64,000 nucleotides of DNA from Sabethes cyaneus (Eukaryota > Arthropoda > Insecta > Diptera > Culicidae): the NCBI RefSeq assembly GCF_943734655.1, contig NC_071354.1, forward strand, positions 1,585,001 to 1,649,000. Reading direction: 5' to 3'. The position numbers and the translations under genes were made by a program. Positions 31,243 through 41,897 of this stretch are shown here, piece by piece (positions within the stretch are counted from its first letter, which is position 1; every line of letters begins with the position of its first letter). Below the pieces are notes generated by a model, which searched no databases, had not been told where the DNA came from, and saw only the letters and a program-made list of their open reading frames with translations.

Positions 31243-33915
31243 TCTATACCTATAAAAAAGGATTTCTGTCTGTCTGTCCTGTGTTCCTTATAGAATCAAA
31301 AACTACTGTACCAATCGGCGTTAAAATTTGCATGTAGAGGTTTTTGGGGTCAGGAAAGGTTTTAGTGATGGTTAGAGACCCCTCCCCCCACTAAGAGGGG
31401 GGGCTCCCATACAAATGAAACACAAATTTCTGCATAACTCGAGAACTAATCAAGCAAATAGAACCAAATTTGGCATGTGAAGGTTTTCGAGGGCAAGAAA
31501 ATTTTCTATGTTGAATTAGGATCCCTCCTCACTTTAAGAGGGGGGGCTCCTGTACAAATGAAATACCAATTTCTTCATAACTCGAGAACTAATCAAGCAA
31601 ATGGAACCAAATTTGGCATGTGTGTTTTTGGAGACAAAATTTTTTTCTATGATGAATTGGGACCCCTCCCCACTTTAAAAGGGGGGGGGGGCTCTTATAC
31701 AAACGAAATACAAATTTCCTTATAACTCGAGAACTAATCCAGCAAATGGAACCAAATTTGGCATGTAGGTGTTTTTGGAGGCAAGAATTTTTTCTACGAT
31801 GAATAAGAACCTCTCCCCACTTTAGGAGGGGGGGCTCCTATACAAATGAAATACATATTTCCTCATAACTCGAGAAATAATCAAGCAAATAGAACCAAAT
31901 TTGGCATGTGGGTGTTTTCGGTGACAAGAATTTATTCTATGGTAAATTGAGACCCCTCCCTCTTTATAAGGGGAATTGTAACTCCTCTCCCCTTTAAGAG
32001 GGGGGGCTTCCATACAAATTTCCTCATAACTCGAGAACTAATCAAGCAAATGGAACCAAATTTGGCATGTGAAGGTTTTCGAGGGCAAGAAAATTTTCTA
32101 CGGTGCATTAGGACCCCTCTCCACTCTAAGAGGGGGGGCTCCTGTACAAATGAAATACAAATTTCCTCCTAACTCGAGAACTAATCAAGCAAATAGAACA
32201 ACATTTGGCATGTGGGTGTTTTTTTGGTGACAAGAATTTATTCTATGGTGAATTGAGACCCCTCCCCTCTTTATAAGAGGAATTATAACTCCTCTCCCCT
32301 TTAAGAGGGGGGGCTTCCATACAAATTTCCTCATAACTCGAGAACTAATCAAGCAAATGGAACCAAATTTGGCATGTGAAGGTTTTCGAGGGCAAGAAAA
32401 TTTTCTACGGTGCATTAGGACCCCTCTCCACTCTAAGAGGGGGGGGCTCCTGTACAAATGAAATACAAATTTCCTCCTAACTCGAGAACTAATCAAGCAA
32501 ATAGAACAACATTTGGCATGTGGGTGTTTTTTTGGTGACAAGAATTTATTCTATGGTGAATTGAGACCCCTCCCCTCTTTATAAGAGGAATTATAACTCC
32601 TCGCCCCTTTAAGAGGGGGGGCTTCCATACAAATTTCCTCATAACTCGAGAACTAATCAAGCAAATGGAACCAAATTTGGCATGTGAAGGTTTTCGAGAG
32701 CAAGAAAATTTTCTGTGATGAATTAGGACCCCTGCCCACTTTAAGAGGAGGGGCTCCTGTACAAATGAAATACAAATTTCCTCATAACTCGAGAACTAAT
32801 CAAGCAAATTGAACCAAATTTGGCATGTATGTGTTTTTGGAGACAGTTTTTTTTTCAATGATGAATTGGGACCCCTCCTTACTTTAGGAGGGGGGGTCCT
32901 ATACAAACGAAATACAAATTTCCTCATAACTCGAGAACTAATCCAGCAAATGGAACCAAATTTGGCGTGTAGGTGTTTTTGGAGGCAAGAATTTTTTCTG
33001 TGATGAATTAGGACCTCTTCCCACATTAGGAGGGGGGGCTCCAATACAAATGAATTACAAATTTCCCCATAACTCGAGAACTAATCAAGCAAATAGAACC
33101 AAATTCGGCATGTGGAGGTTTTTGGAGGCAAAAATATTTTCTACGGTGAATTAGGATCCTTCCACACTTCAAGAGGGGGGGCTTCTACACAAATGAAATA
33201 CAAATTTCCTCATAATCCGAGAACTAATCAAGCAAATGGAACCATATTTGGCATGTGGGTGTTTTTGGAGGCAACCATTTTTCCCATGATGAATTAGGAC
33301 TTCTTACCTTTTTAGGAGGGGGGGGGGCTTCCATTCAAACGAAATACAAATTTGCTCATAACTTTAGAACTAATCAAGCAAATGGAACCTAATTTGGCAT
33401 GTGAGAGTTTTAGATGGTAGAATTTTTTTTTCTGTGGTGTATTACGACCCCTTTCCCTTTTAAGAGGGTGGGCTCCCATACAAATGAAATACAAATTTCC
33501 TTATAATTTGAGTACTAATCTAGCAAATGGAACCAAATTTAGCATGTAGGAGATTTTTGAGTCTTGAATTTATTTTATGATAGTTAGAGACCTCTCACCC
33601 CTGTGGTAGGGGGATATGGACTCTCATACAAATAAAACAGAAATTTTTGCGAAACTCAAAAACTAATCCAACTCGAGAAATTCGAGACTCTTCCATAAAA
33701 CATTAATCAATAACAAGACCACAAAAACTATCTATAGTAACACTAGATCATTCAGGACGAGCCGGTCGCGAGTGTTGCCGGTGACCCGCCGTCGGAGGCG
33801 CCGCCCACTGGGGGGCTTGCAAAACTCGAGATAGTGACAAAGATCATCCGAGATTCATGATTTATGTACAACACAGGTTAATTTGTGGCAATACGAAGTT
33901 TGTCGGGTCAGCTAG
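31243..33915 (+). mobile_element. Helitron-like element, apparently complete, 2.67 kb
   Basis: Starts TCTATACCTATAAAAAAGG after an A and ends GTCGGGTCAGCTAG before a T: the 5'-TC, 3'-CTRR, A/T-insertion pattern of Helitrons with no target duplication. A clear 3' hairpin is not obvious. Apart from short leader and tail, the body is minisatellite. No Rep/helicase, so it is non-autonomous. Two partial relatives share the 5' end (1-378, 3939-4550). Confidence 0.75.
31360..33560 (+). repeat. Minisatellite of about 140-165 bp units inside the Helitron
   Basis: Roughly 15 units, each with a G-run (AAGAGGGGGGGCTCC), ATACAAATGAAATACAAATT, ATAACTCGAGAACTAATCAA and CCAAATTTGGCATGT-GG-GTTTT. The block GAAGGTTTTCGAGGGCAAGA occurs at 32071 and 32378, and a variant at 32686, showing a higher-order dimer of about 307 bp that amplified most recently. 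Frames over this region are repeat artefacts. Confidence 0.9.
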
Positions 33916-34024
33916 TATACATATAAAAATGATAGCTCGGTCGACAGACTCAGTGACTGGAGGACGGCCGCCAGTAGCGTGAACGCTTTGTTGATTTGCC
34001 ATCTCTGGCGAGGATGACCAGTGC

Positions 34025-34195
34025 ATTTAGCTATAAGAATGATTTTTTGCACTGTCAGGAGTGCTTCATAGGGGTCATATAGAATACAGCATGAAGGCAG
34101 GGTAATGAGAGGTCTGAGAATAAACCCATGCTACAGTCACTTGACATCAAATGGCCTGATCCTACCAAGATTCGAACCCTCCCAAGATTCGAAAA
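34025..34195 (-). mobile_element. tRNA-derived SINE, family 3, copy 2
   Basis: Uninterrupted relative of 28150-28560: AGCTATAAGAATGA, TTTTGCACTGTCAGGAG, CAGCATGAAGG, GGTCTGAGAATAAACCCATG, CAGTCACTTGA, then AAGATTCGAACCC, a minus-strand B-box. The tRNA-like head beyond about 34195 is lost against the RTE-like copy. Confidence 0.55.
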
Positions 34196-34840
34196 AATCG
34201 TTCTTAGCACTTGTTTCTCGAAAACTCCGAGCACTCACAGGTCCTCCTGAAGCATTAGCCTAGTTTCACGCCCGTAGAGAACAACCGGTCTAATAAGCGG
34301 CATGTATCAGGATGTACTTTGTACGGGGGCTTAGCCTGTGCATCCGCAAATGATTGTGAAGCCCATAGTAAGCATGACTTCCGCTGATAATACACCGTCG
34401 AATCTAATGGCTGGTGTCATTTCTGTCGTTAGCCAAGGTAGATAGATTCATCGACTATCTCTAACTCATCGTCGTCGAGCAGTACATTACTGCCCAAGCG
34501 GCGTCGGTCGGCCTCGATTCTGCCTCTTTGTTGAACAGCAGCCATGAGAGACCGTCCCCTTGGCGAAGCCCTCTGTTTGATTCAAATGCACTCGACAATC
34601 TACCCGAGATCGGAACGCTGCACCGTGTACCGTCCATCGTAGACTGATTCAGTTTGATGAGCTTTCTGCGGAAGCAACACTCGTCGATGGCTTTCCATAG
34701 CTCTTTTTGGTCGATGGTATCATATACGGCTTTGAAGTTAACGAACTAATGATGCGTGCGAACTCTGTATTCGCGGCCCTTTTAGAGGAACTGCCATGGT
34801 CGCTCGTGCTGTATCCAGAAGTTCTCTCCACTGTACTCGT
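34196..34840 (-). mobile_element. RTE-like LINE fragment, RT palm to C-terminus
   Basis: Minus strand reads VNFKAVYDTIDQKELWKAI, ECCFRRKLIKL, MDGTRCSVPISG, FESNRGLRQGDGLS and LLFN, the palm motifs A and B region. A degraded remainder includes PVVLYGRETRLML and VLGVFEKQVLRTIF. The FADD box is deleted after LLFN. Stops are frequent. No target duplication seen. Confidence 0.75.
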
Positions 34841-34889
34841 TTCTGGGCTATTCAGCGGCAATTCGTTGAGTGGCTCGACACATCCTTAC

Positions 34890-35397
34890 TTACTTTTTAC
34901 GACTAAATTTTGGGGGTTTGCCTGGAGCGACAAATGGGCTAGCGCCGGCCCTGGTGGTAAGTAAAGATGGGCGGTCACTCGACGTAATTGCAATACTGGA
35001 GACATCCATCATCTCATTATTCGAAACCCCTTTATGGGGTTTAAGCGCAGATGGCCCCTTATTATTACACATTATACGTCGTTTGGCAATTGGCCTTTTG
35101 GGCTCGTGTTTTGTGGTACACATTTCGTCGACCATTGCCGCTTGCTCTGCTCGAGAGGTCGCGGTTACTGATCGATAGAACGAAGAACCAGTCTGCTGGC
35201 CTCTTCTTGTGTGTATCTCTTACTGAGATATAGCGTCGCCTTGCACTGGAGAGCCGCTTGAGTGCAACATGAGACGACATTGGTGCCCCTTCGTCATCTA
35301 GCTGTGTCGCTGGATCGGAAAGATTATCCGTACGGTTCTCCACTTTCACATTTGATGAACTCAGTATGAACTTAGTAGCGACGAGAAGGTCCTCCAT
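34890..35397 (-). other. Unrecognised minus-strand coding-like frames
   Basis: Two overlapping minus frames (35065-35397, 110 codons; 34890-35135, 81 codons) are polar and Arg/Ser-rich (LKRLSSARRRYISVRDTHKK; KHEPKRPIAKRR). They could be one frameshifted basic protein such as a retroelement ORF1, given the RTE-like copy next door, but there is no zinc knuckle or domain I recognise. Near 34953 the minus strand begins CAGGGCCGGCGCTAGC, which resembles a hAT end without a partner. Confidence 0.25.
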
Positions 35398-36119
35398 TCG
35401 AGGTTAAAACTGTCATCTCCTTAGTTCGATTGATTGCATGTGACGCCTCGGAACTGCACGCAATGGAGTCCTCTGACTCCCATTTTTCCGGCAGTGCGAG
35501 GCAGCCGGTGCCTTAAGTTGTTAATTTTGTCATATTAAAGAGAACCATAACAAGTCCCACCAGTTGCAGGGGAAAGAAAGGTCCGCTTCATTAGTACCAC
35601 GCATGACGCCGTAAGGGCAAGTTACTGTGGAGGGCGTCCTGATACTTCATAGGCTCCGTTTGCGGCTGGATATTTATAGAACCCTTCTCCCCTTAGAATA
35701 GAACCTTGTCGTTATATAACATCTTGGCTTTGGGGTTTAGTCATTCAAGTCTTTACGTAATAGCCATGCATAACAACAATTACAATCATCCTTCGTTTAG
35801 GGTCTTTGGACCATCTGCTCTAGTTCTCAGCAGTATCAGGTTCATTCGGACATGCCTTTTTGCAGGCGAAGAGTTTACACTCAGTATTCGTATGAGTGCT
35901 TCTTTTCCTGTTCGGATATAGCCCAAGTTTCTGATTTCCGCTAAGGTACGTACGATGGTTCCACGAGGAGGTAGAGATAGAAGTTGCTGGATCAGAGGCT
36001 GAGGACCACCGTGGGGTCTATTTTATAACGATATGTATGAAATAGATAACGAGATTCTGACGGTGCGCATTATCTATCCATTAACCATCCATCAATCTAT
36101 TATATTTGGAATAAAATAT
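35398..36119. other. Unassigned, probably repeat-derived DNA
   Basis: GC-richer than its surroundings. The minus strand carries ATCTCTACCTCCTCGTGGAAC near 35970, a flavour reminiscent of LINE 5' regions, but nothing that can be named. The ORF at 35706-35921 has no domain. Confidence 0.3.
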
Positions 36120-36330
36120 TGGACTTTTGTGTAACTTTTACTCCTAACTTCTCACTTCTAACTACCCGCTTCTGACTCCTAACTTCTCATTTCTCATGTT
36201 TAATTTCTAATTTCTTACTTCTTACTTCTTACTTACTTCTCATTTCTCATTACTCGCTACTTATGTCTTACTTCACGCTTCCTACTTCACGTTGTTTACT
36301 TCTTATTATTCACATAAAGAACAATGTATC
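36120..36330. repeat. CTTCTCACTTC-type degenerate simple repeat
   Basis: About 200 bp of variants of ACTTCT/CATTTCTCA/CTTACTTCT, ending TTATTATTCACATAAAGAACAATG. Similar in kind to 13786-13885. Downstream at about 36442-36492 is a GTATTGCCGCCGATCCACCG motif that also follows the repeat at 13960. Confidence 0.7.
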
Positions 36331-36499
36331 TGATATTAAATAAAAGAAGAATTTTTTTTCCAAATTAAATTCTACTATTTATTTCTTCTTTCATTTAATT
36401 TCTGATTACGTATTATACTAAGACGCTCCAAAAACACTACAGTCAAGAACAATGTACAGGCTGCAAGTATTGCCGCCGATCCACCGTGGAAGCTCCGCG

Positions 36500-37466
36500 A
36501 AACAATTTATTTTTGAATGAAATAAGCGAAGGTCCTAAAACGATTAATTGACAAATGAGCAAGTTGTATAAAACCAATCCAATTTTAGTCAAATCGTGCG
36601 GATGAAATGAATATAAAATTTTTAAATAGTTCTTTGACTTGCATAAATTAGCCCTCCATTCACACATTGTTTCACACAAAAATTAACTCAGATTCTGCGG
36701 ATATTACCTTCCGCTTATACACATATCATTCCATTCGTAAACATTCACTCTACTGACAAGTCGCCAGTAAAAAAATGTCAACTCATCTCGTTTACCGCGC
36801 CGACATACCCAACCTTGCCTTTGGCTCCGAGCGCAATTCAGTACAATTACTGTCCAACTTGCCAGTTATGACAAACGGCCACACTTCTGCGAACGCTGCC
36901 GTCCGACGGAAATTTATGCGCGCGTGTCATCCACGACAGAAAAACAACCTCGCAAAAGTCAGGAGGTTAGCGGGACTCTATCAGACTTCCCACCATCTCT
37001 CCCGGTCGGTTGGCTATGGCCGATTTGGATTGCCATAATAGTTCGTCTGCCGTTAAGGAGCAAGCATCGACCTCCTAATGGCACCATTCTGCTCCACGGA
37101 GCTGCTTCGTGTCCGGAGTAGTATTGCATTGCATTGCATTGCAAAGGGTAGTTTTAATGAATGGCCCTCTGTTGGCTGGTTTGGAAGAAGACGATAACGG
37201 CTGACCGACGATGGACCGTGTGACTCCACTTCCATCGGCAGCGGCTACTATCGGCTTGCATTGCAGTATACATCGCAAGTCAACCAGACGGGAATGAATG
37301 TGCAATCTTGTTTTGCGTGCTAGAAAATTGAGATTCCTGGTAAGAGTGCACGAAGGCCACATTAGCCATTCCTGTCGATCGTTTGATGGATGCGATGCGG
37401 GCTGCCCGTGGTCACCGGTCGTTTTGGTTTCGGGTTGCTCTTACCGGCTGTTGTGCCAGGAGAAAA
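36500..37466. other. Unassigned DNA
   Basis: No recognised gene or repeat except four tandem ATTGC units near 37125-37143. ORFs of 60-95 codons overlap each other on both strands without domain content. Confidence 0.35.
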
Positions 37467-37991
37467 CTATTTTGTTGCCTTTTTGCTGCCCAATGAGTGT
37501 GCGGGTGATTTGAAGAATGAGTTACAAAACACAGTGGCGTAGGAAGTACTCTTGCCCAGAAGCAGAGATCCTTCATTCTTCAGTGGTTTCTTGCCGGATA
37601 CGACCCTGTCCGAGCAGCAAGCTATCACTGCAATGGCTTCTTGGAACGGTACGGAATAATCGAGCACGAAATAACTGGGTCGAATCTCGGTTGCTGAATG
37701 TGTGGCAAACATGATAGGAAGTAATAACACTTTGCTCTTTTGCATTGCAACGGTGACCGACAGCCGGCCGGGCCGGGCGATGGTTGCAACGCTCGGAACG
37801 AAATTCTTGACACGAAATTTCCGGGAAAACAATACACTGATGGCACAGTTCGGAAAAAGGACCGCATGCAACAGATGATAGATGATGGAAGCCCATAGCT
37901 CTTCACTGGTGGTGTTCTGTTGGTTAAGTGAGAAAAACATGATCCAATTTTCTGATAGGCTAGGTAAGATCAATATCACAAAGAAATTCAT
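37467..37991 (-). CDS. Hypothetical 174-codon ORF with two hydrophobic segments
   Basis: Longest non-repeat open frame in the window. From an ATG at 37991 it opens MNFFVILILPSLSENWIMFF (hydrophobic residues 2-20), then an N-x-T site (NTT at 26), then a second hydrophobic segment IIYHLLHAVLFPNCAISVLF (about 36-55) immediately followed by basic SRKFRVKNF, then a polar tail ending SKKATK. The spacing recalls the end of a rhodopsin-like receptor (TM6, short loop, TM7, helix 8), but the NPxxY motif is not there (NCAIS). The frame is open nine codons further upstream after a stop. It could be a last exon, a receptor pseudogene or chance. Confidence 0.3.
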   Translation of the reverse strand: MNFFVILILPSLSENWIMFFSLNQQNTTSEELWASIIYHLLHAVLFPNCAISVLFSRKFRVKNFVPSVATIARPGRLSVTVAMQKSKVLLLPIMFATHSATEIRPSYFVLDYSVPFQEAIAVIACCSDRVVSGKKPLKNEGSLLLGKSTSYATVFCNSFFKSPAHSLGSKKATK

Positions 37992-40900
37992 CAAGCATTG
38001 TGCTAATATGAGGAGCAAAATGAATGGCTCAGCCGGTTACTTTCACTAGTCTAGAGCTTAACATGATCTGTTAGGGATTTTGAATGGATGCTGTTACTTT
38101 CTCAATCGACAGCAACAGAGGAGTTGGGAAAACATCCTATTATCTTTACTTTATTTGGAGTGAATCACCGCTCGTTATTGCATTCAATTAGCAGACACTT
38201 TTATCCTACATGAGGGCCATTCTATATCCCACGAGCAGCCGTGTTGCAGTGGGCCTTTAATTTAATTCGTGCCACAGAAAATTGTCGGCTATTAGCATTT
38301 TGCTAAACGAAAGGAAATTGGGCACCCATCCCAGTTTGAATTAATGAAGAAATAAAATATACACATTACCGCGCCGAACTAACGAGCGTGGTTTCCAAGC
38401 AACACCCAAATTGACGATTTAAAGTGTTTTGTCTTTATCCGTGGTGGGGAAAGGAGCCCTGCTCCTGCCGCCCCACGCAGGAGCGGCATGATCAGCATAA
38501 ACTTTTCGGTACGACGAGGCAGGGCCAAACGGACGACCAGCAGTTTTACATGCAACCAGCAAAAACTGACAAAACAAACAATACAAATCTCCCGCTGGAT
38601 GGGTTGATATCGGTTGAAGAAAGAAGAGAAAGAAGAACTTTTCAACAAAATAAGGGAGTGTCATTGTCAACGCTCTTTGGCAGTATGAACAACCGAAATG
38701 TATACACACGCCACATTAAACCTACATATGAATTAGCATGTTTTGATGATGTTTCGTGGAGCTTCAAAACAAAACAACAGCAATGACAAAAAGAAATAGC
38801 TGATGTTCGAAAAAAAGTACACACCACGCACAGTGCGCTTGCGGTGGTCAAACATTTCATTCGAATTTATGCGCATTGCTGGTAGGTTTTGAGAAGACTC
38901 TTACTGGATAAACCCAAAGCACAAAAAAGGAAAAAAGGAAGAAGTCAGAAAAGCTGAGTGAACGATTTGAAATTCTTCGAAGCACAAGCAAACTGAGCAA
39001 GATAGTGGTAGTTATTTCCCGGCAAATTTCACCCCATAAACAAAGCTACTGAATTTTTTCCACTTCACAATCGAACCCACAGTGAACCGTCCGCGGCAAA
39101 ATGTTGCGACATGAGTCACACGGTCGTAGCATAGTGCTCGAAAGATGCGCACCAAACTGGTCCCCGGCCGGATATGCAAAAGATTTGTAATAAATTTCCG
39201 AACTCGGGGTGAAAGATTCGCTTGTTCGGTTCTGCCCGGCTGGATTCGAACGATCGCTCGGTGTGGAATAATCGGCGCAGTCAGCGCACCGCACCAACTG
39301 AGAGGAACAACGGCTGAGGTCGCGTTTGACAGTTGTCCACCCGCTTTCTTCCGTTGCTGCTGCTGCTGCTGGTGCTGCTCCCGCCGCCAGGCAGGGCGTG
39401 CAGGCAGTTTGTGTGTGCATTTTTATATGCAAATTGTGACAGACGGGCTGTTTTCCGTTTGGATAAGCTTGTTGCGTTTCTCCGGAAGATTGATTTCAAA
39501 AGATTTCAACTGATAGCGTTTCGGAAAGAAAACCGTCCGCACGGCACGGTGTTTTCTGTTTTGGAAGTGTAACATCTTAATTCTTGTGTTTGATATAATG
39601 TTTTATGCTGATTCAAAGAGGCTTTGCCGTGTATGTCACGTTGAAATAAAACCGGTTGTTATATTTTTCATCGTTATAAGAAGACAACCGCTTAGGTTTA
39701 TGGATTCAAGGCACTAACTAAATCAGTCCTTGGCTAGCCAGCATTTTAAAATACGAAAGTTTGAGCCCCTTTCGATCCCTAGCAATTTAATACTAATTAT
39801 TATATCAATAATCTTCGAAGAATATTCACTTGACAAGATGATGGTAGTGAATTCCACTCTTTCCTAATTCCGAATTCTACATTATCCCGATGAAACATTT
39901 GACAAGAAAAAATAATCTTTAGGTATAATTATCTTTTGGTAAAAGAACGCAAAGAGGTTTCATTAAAGTAAACTATGATAAATAATATCTGAATGTTAAT
40001 GAATTATATCGTTTTCGAAATTCAACAAAACAGCAAAAATAATTGAGTGTTTATCAAACTTCAAAATATTTATGTGCGTCTGATCAACAGCAAACATCTT
40101 ACAAAAATTTAGTAGGATATTTTAATCGCAGCATCATTTTATCACGGAATGTAATCTCAAAACTAAAAACAATTTAATTGATTTGAATATTTGATTTACT
40201 ACATCGAAGGGACAGATTTATTTTATTTATGAGCTCTCGTAGTTGTAACGCTATACTTCGACTATAGGCTTATGTTTTAAAAAATCAAGATGTTCTTTTT
40301 TCGATCTGAGCCTTGGTTCATAACTCACCGAGAGACGTGCCATTGTGGATCAATTTTCATAACTCAAAGATATCACCGCAGATCGAAAGCTTTCAGGTTG
40401 CGGTCCAACACAGTGGCCGGATCATTAATCATACGAAAGATGATCTTGTCGCATTTTCCGAAGTTCTTTCATCTATTTGCTCTTCGATCGTCTCCATCAG
40501 TCGCTTTCAGGTTGGTTGCTTTTAGATTGGATCGCTTGGTGCAGTGGAAAATTGCTATCAGCACTCACCATAATTAGTACTTTGCTACCGTTTTACCGGA
40601 TCTGGCCGGTCGGTGTCGCTCAGTGCAAAAAATGTCTAATTACTGATAATGTAGCTTTATAAGCAGATGGGAACCAATATCGAGTGGATTGATTAGAAGA
40701 TATAAAGCTATAAAGTAAAAAATTAGACAACCTTCTACTTGGGCTCATTTGCTGTTTTAAGTTAACTGTTGTTTTACTTTCTTTCTACAAAACATACATA
40801 ATAAATGTTCCATTCGGAAGAAATTCGTAAATCATAAAACAATATAGGTAACGGAATTCTCGACATCACGCGGGTAGACGGAAAGCTACAATTAGAAAAT

Positions 40901-41392
40901 TATTTATGTACGTGATGCGTCGCATGGGATCTGCGTCAAAAGTTGACCTCAAGTTTTTCTTCCCAGTCGATGATATGTGACGGTCGAAGCGTGGCCTGTC
41001 CTGTGCTGCCCTCGCCCGAAGCGTGTATCGTCCCATAACAATTTGTAGGCCTTTTTTCGGGGGTTAGCTATATCGAGCCTCGAATCAGCAGAGGAAAAAG
41101 GTGTTTTCCTCTTTCGACTGTGAACATCCAGCGGTGGCGTTCCGAATGTGTAATTTACATCTTGTACCACTTTGAAACCGTCATTCCGGAGCCGGCATGG
41201 TTCGGTTGGTGATGGCAGTAGGTACGACGCACAGTATAGCATTGTTATTTATGATCCTGGACGCGGTCGCTGCTTCTGGCTGGTGAACTTTTTTCTTCGC
41301 TCACAGAGAATGATACATTTTGGCTTTTGCCTATCGAGAATTTATCTTGATCTTGATCTAGATCTAGCCGCTCATATTGCCTGGTTGTACGC
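37992..41392. other. Unique DNA, no confirmed gene
   Basis: The opposite-strand frames at 39046-39513 (up to 128 codons) overlap a trinucleotide tract and do not resemble a known protein. From 39580 to 40300 the DNA is strongly AT-rich. Near 41340-41370 short GATCTT/GATCTA repeats occur. No transposon termini seen. Confidence 0.4.
39355..39395. repeat. Short (GCT)n trinucleotide tract
   Basis: Five consecutive TGC/GCT units, then GGTGCTGCTCCCGCCGCC. It creates poly-Cys, Leu or Ala runs in the overlapping frames and is the likely reason they look like ORFs. Confidence 0.85.
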
Positions 41393-41557
41393 ATGAGGAC
41401 TGTCAAAAATGCTATAGTCGAGCAGCTACAACAAATATGTGGGGATGAGGGAAAAGTCAATTGGTTGGAAACAATTAACCGACGGCTTCGCGAGCTGGCG
41501 CTGTACAACGTGAAGGAAATTGCTGAGGTGTTGCCGTATCAAGATGTAAATTCATAA
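41393..41557 (+). CDS. Candidate 54-codon ORF, helical charged peptide
   Basis: Reads MRTVKNAIVEQLQQICGDEG then KVNWLETINRRLRELALYNV and ends EVLPYQDVNS. The composition (regular Leu/Ile spacing, balanced charge) looks more protein-like than most frames here. After the TAA the same frame stays open as ISLPKADESEIEADR before another stop, which fits a decayed longer coding sequence. No family recognised. Possibly a pseudogene or exon fragment. Confidence 0.3.
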   Translation: MRTVKNAIVEQLQQICGDEGKVNWLETINRRLRELALYNVKEIAEVLPYQDVNS

Positions 41558-41897
41558 ATCTCGCTGCCCAAGGCGGACGAATCGGAAATTGAAGCAGATC
41601 GCTAAATGCGTCTAGATCCCGTCCCGTGACCGGCGGTATGGAACGGGAATTTAGTGCTGAGTAAACATATGGGTAACGAAGAACGGTCACAAATAATTGA
41701 GCCTAAGTAGCTGACGTCACGTAATGAACATTAGTTTTTGATGCTCGAACAATTATCGCCATCAATCTCATGTCAAAAGAACTCTTGTTAGCAGGGGAGA
41801 ATGGAAGACGGTTATGAATTGGAAAGGTCTAAATTTCGTATCAAGTTTTTTACAACTTATACAACTTATTCACCGTCAAATAATATATGATACTGAG

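Noticed and set aside
31400..33500. CRISPR-like regular repeats
   Set aside because: Units are 140-165 bp, degenerate, with no short spacer structure, and lie within Helitron-type ends in a eukaryotic context.
39046..39513. Overlapping 122-128 codon ORFs on both strands
   Set aside because: Driven by a GCT trinucleotide tract; no domain on either strand.
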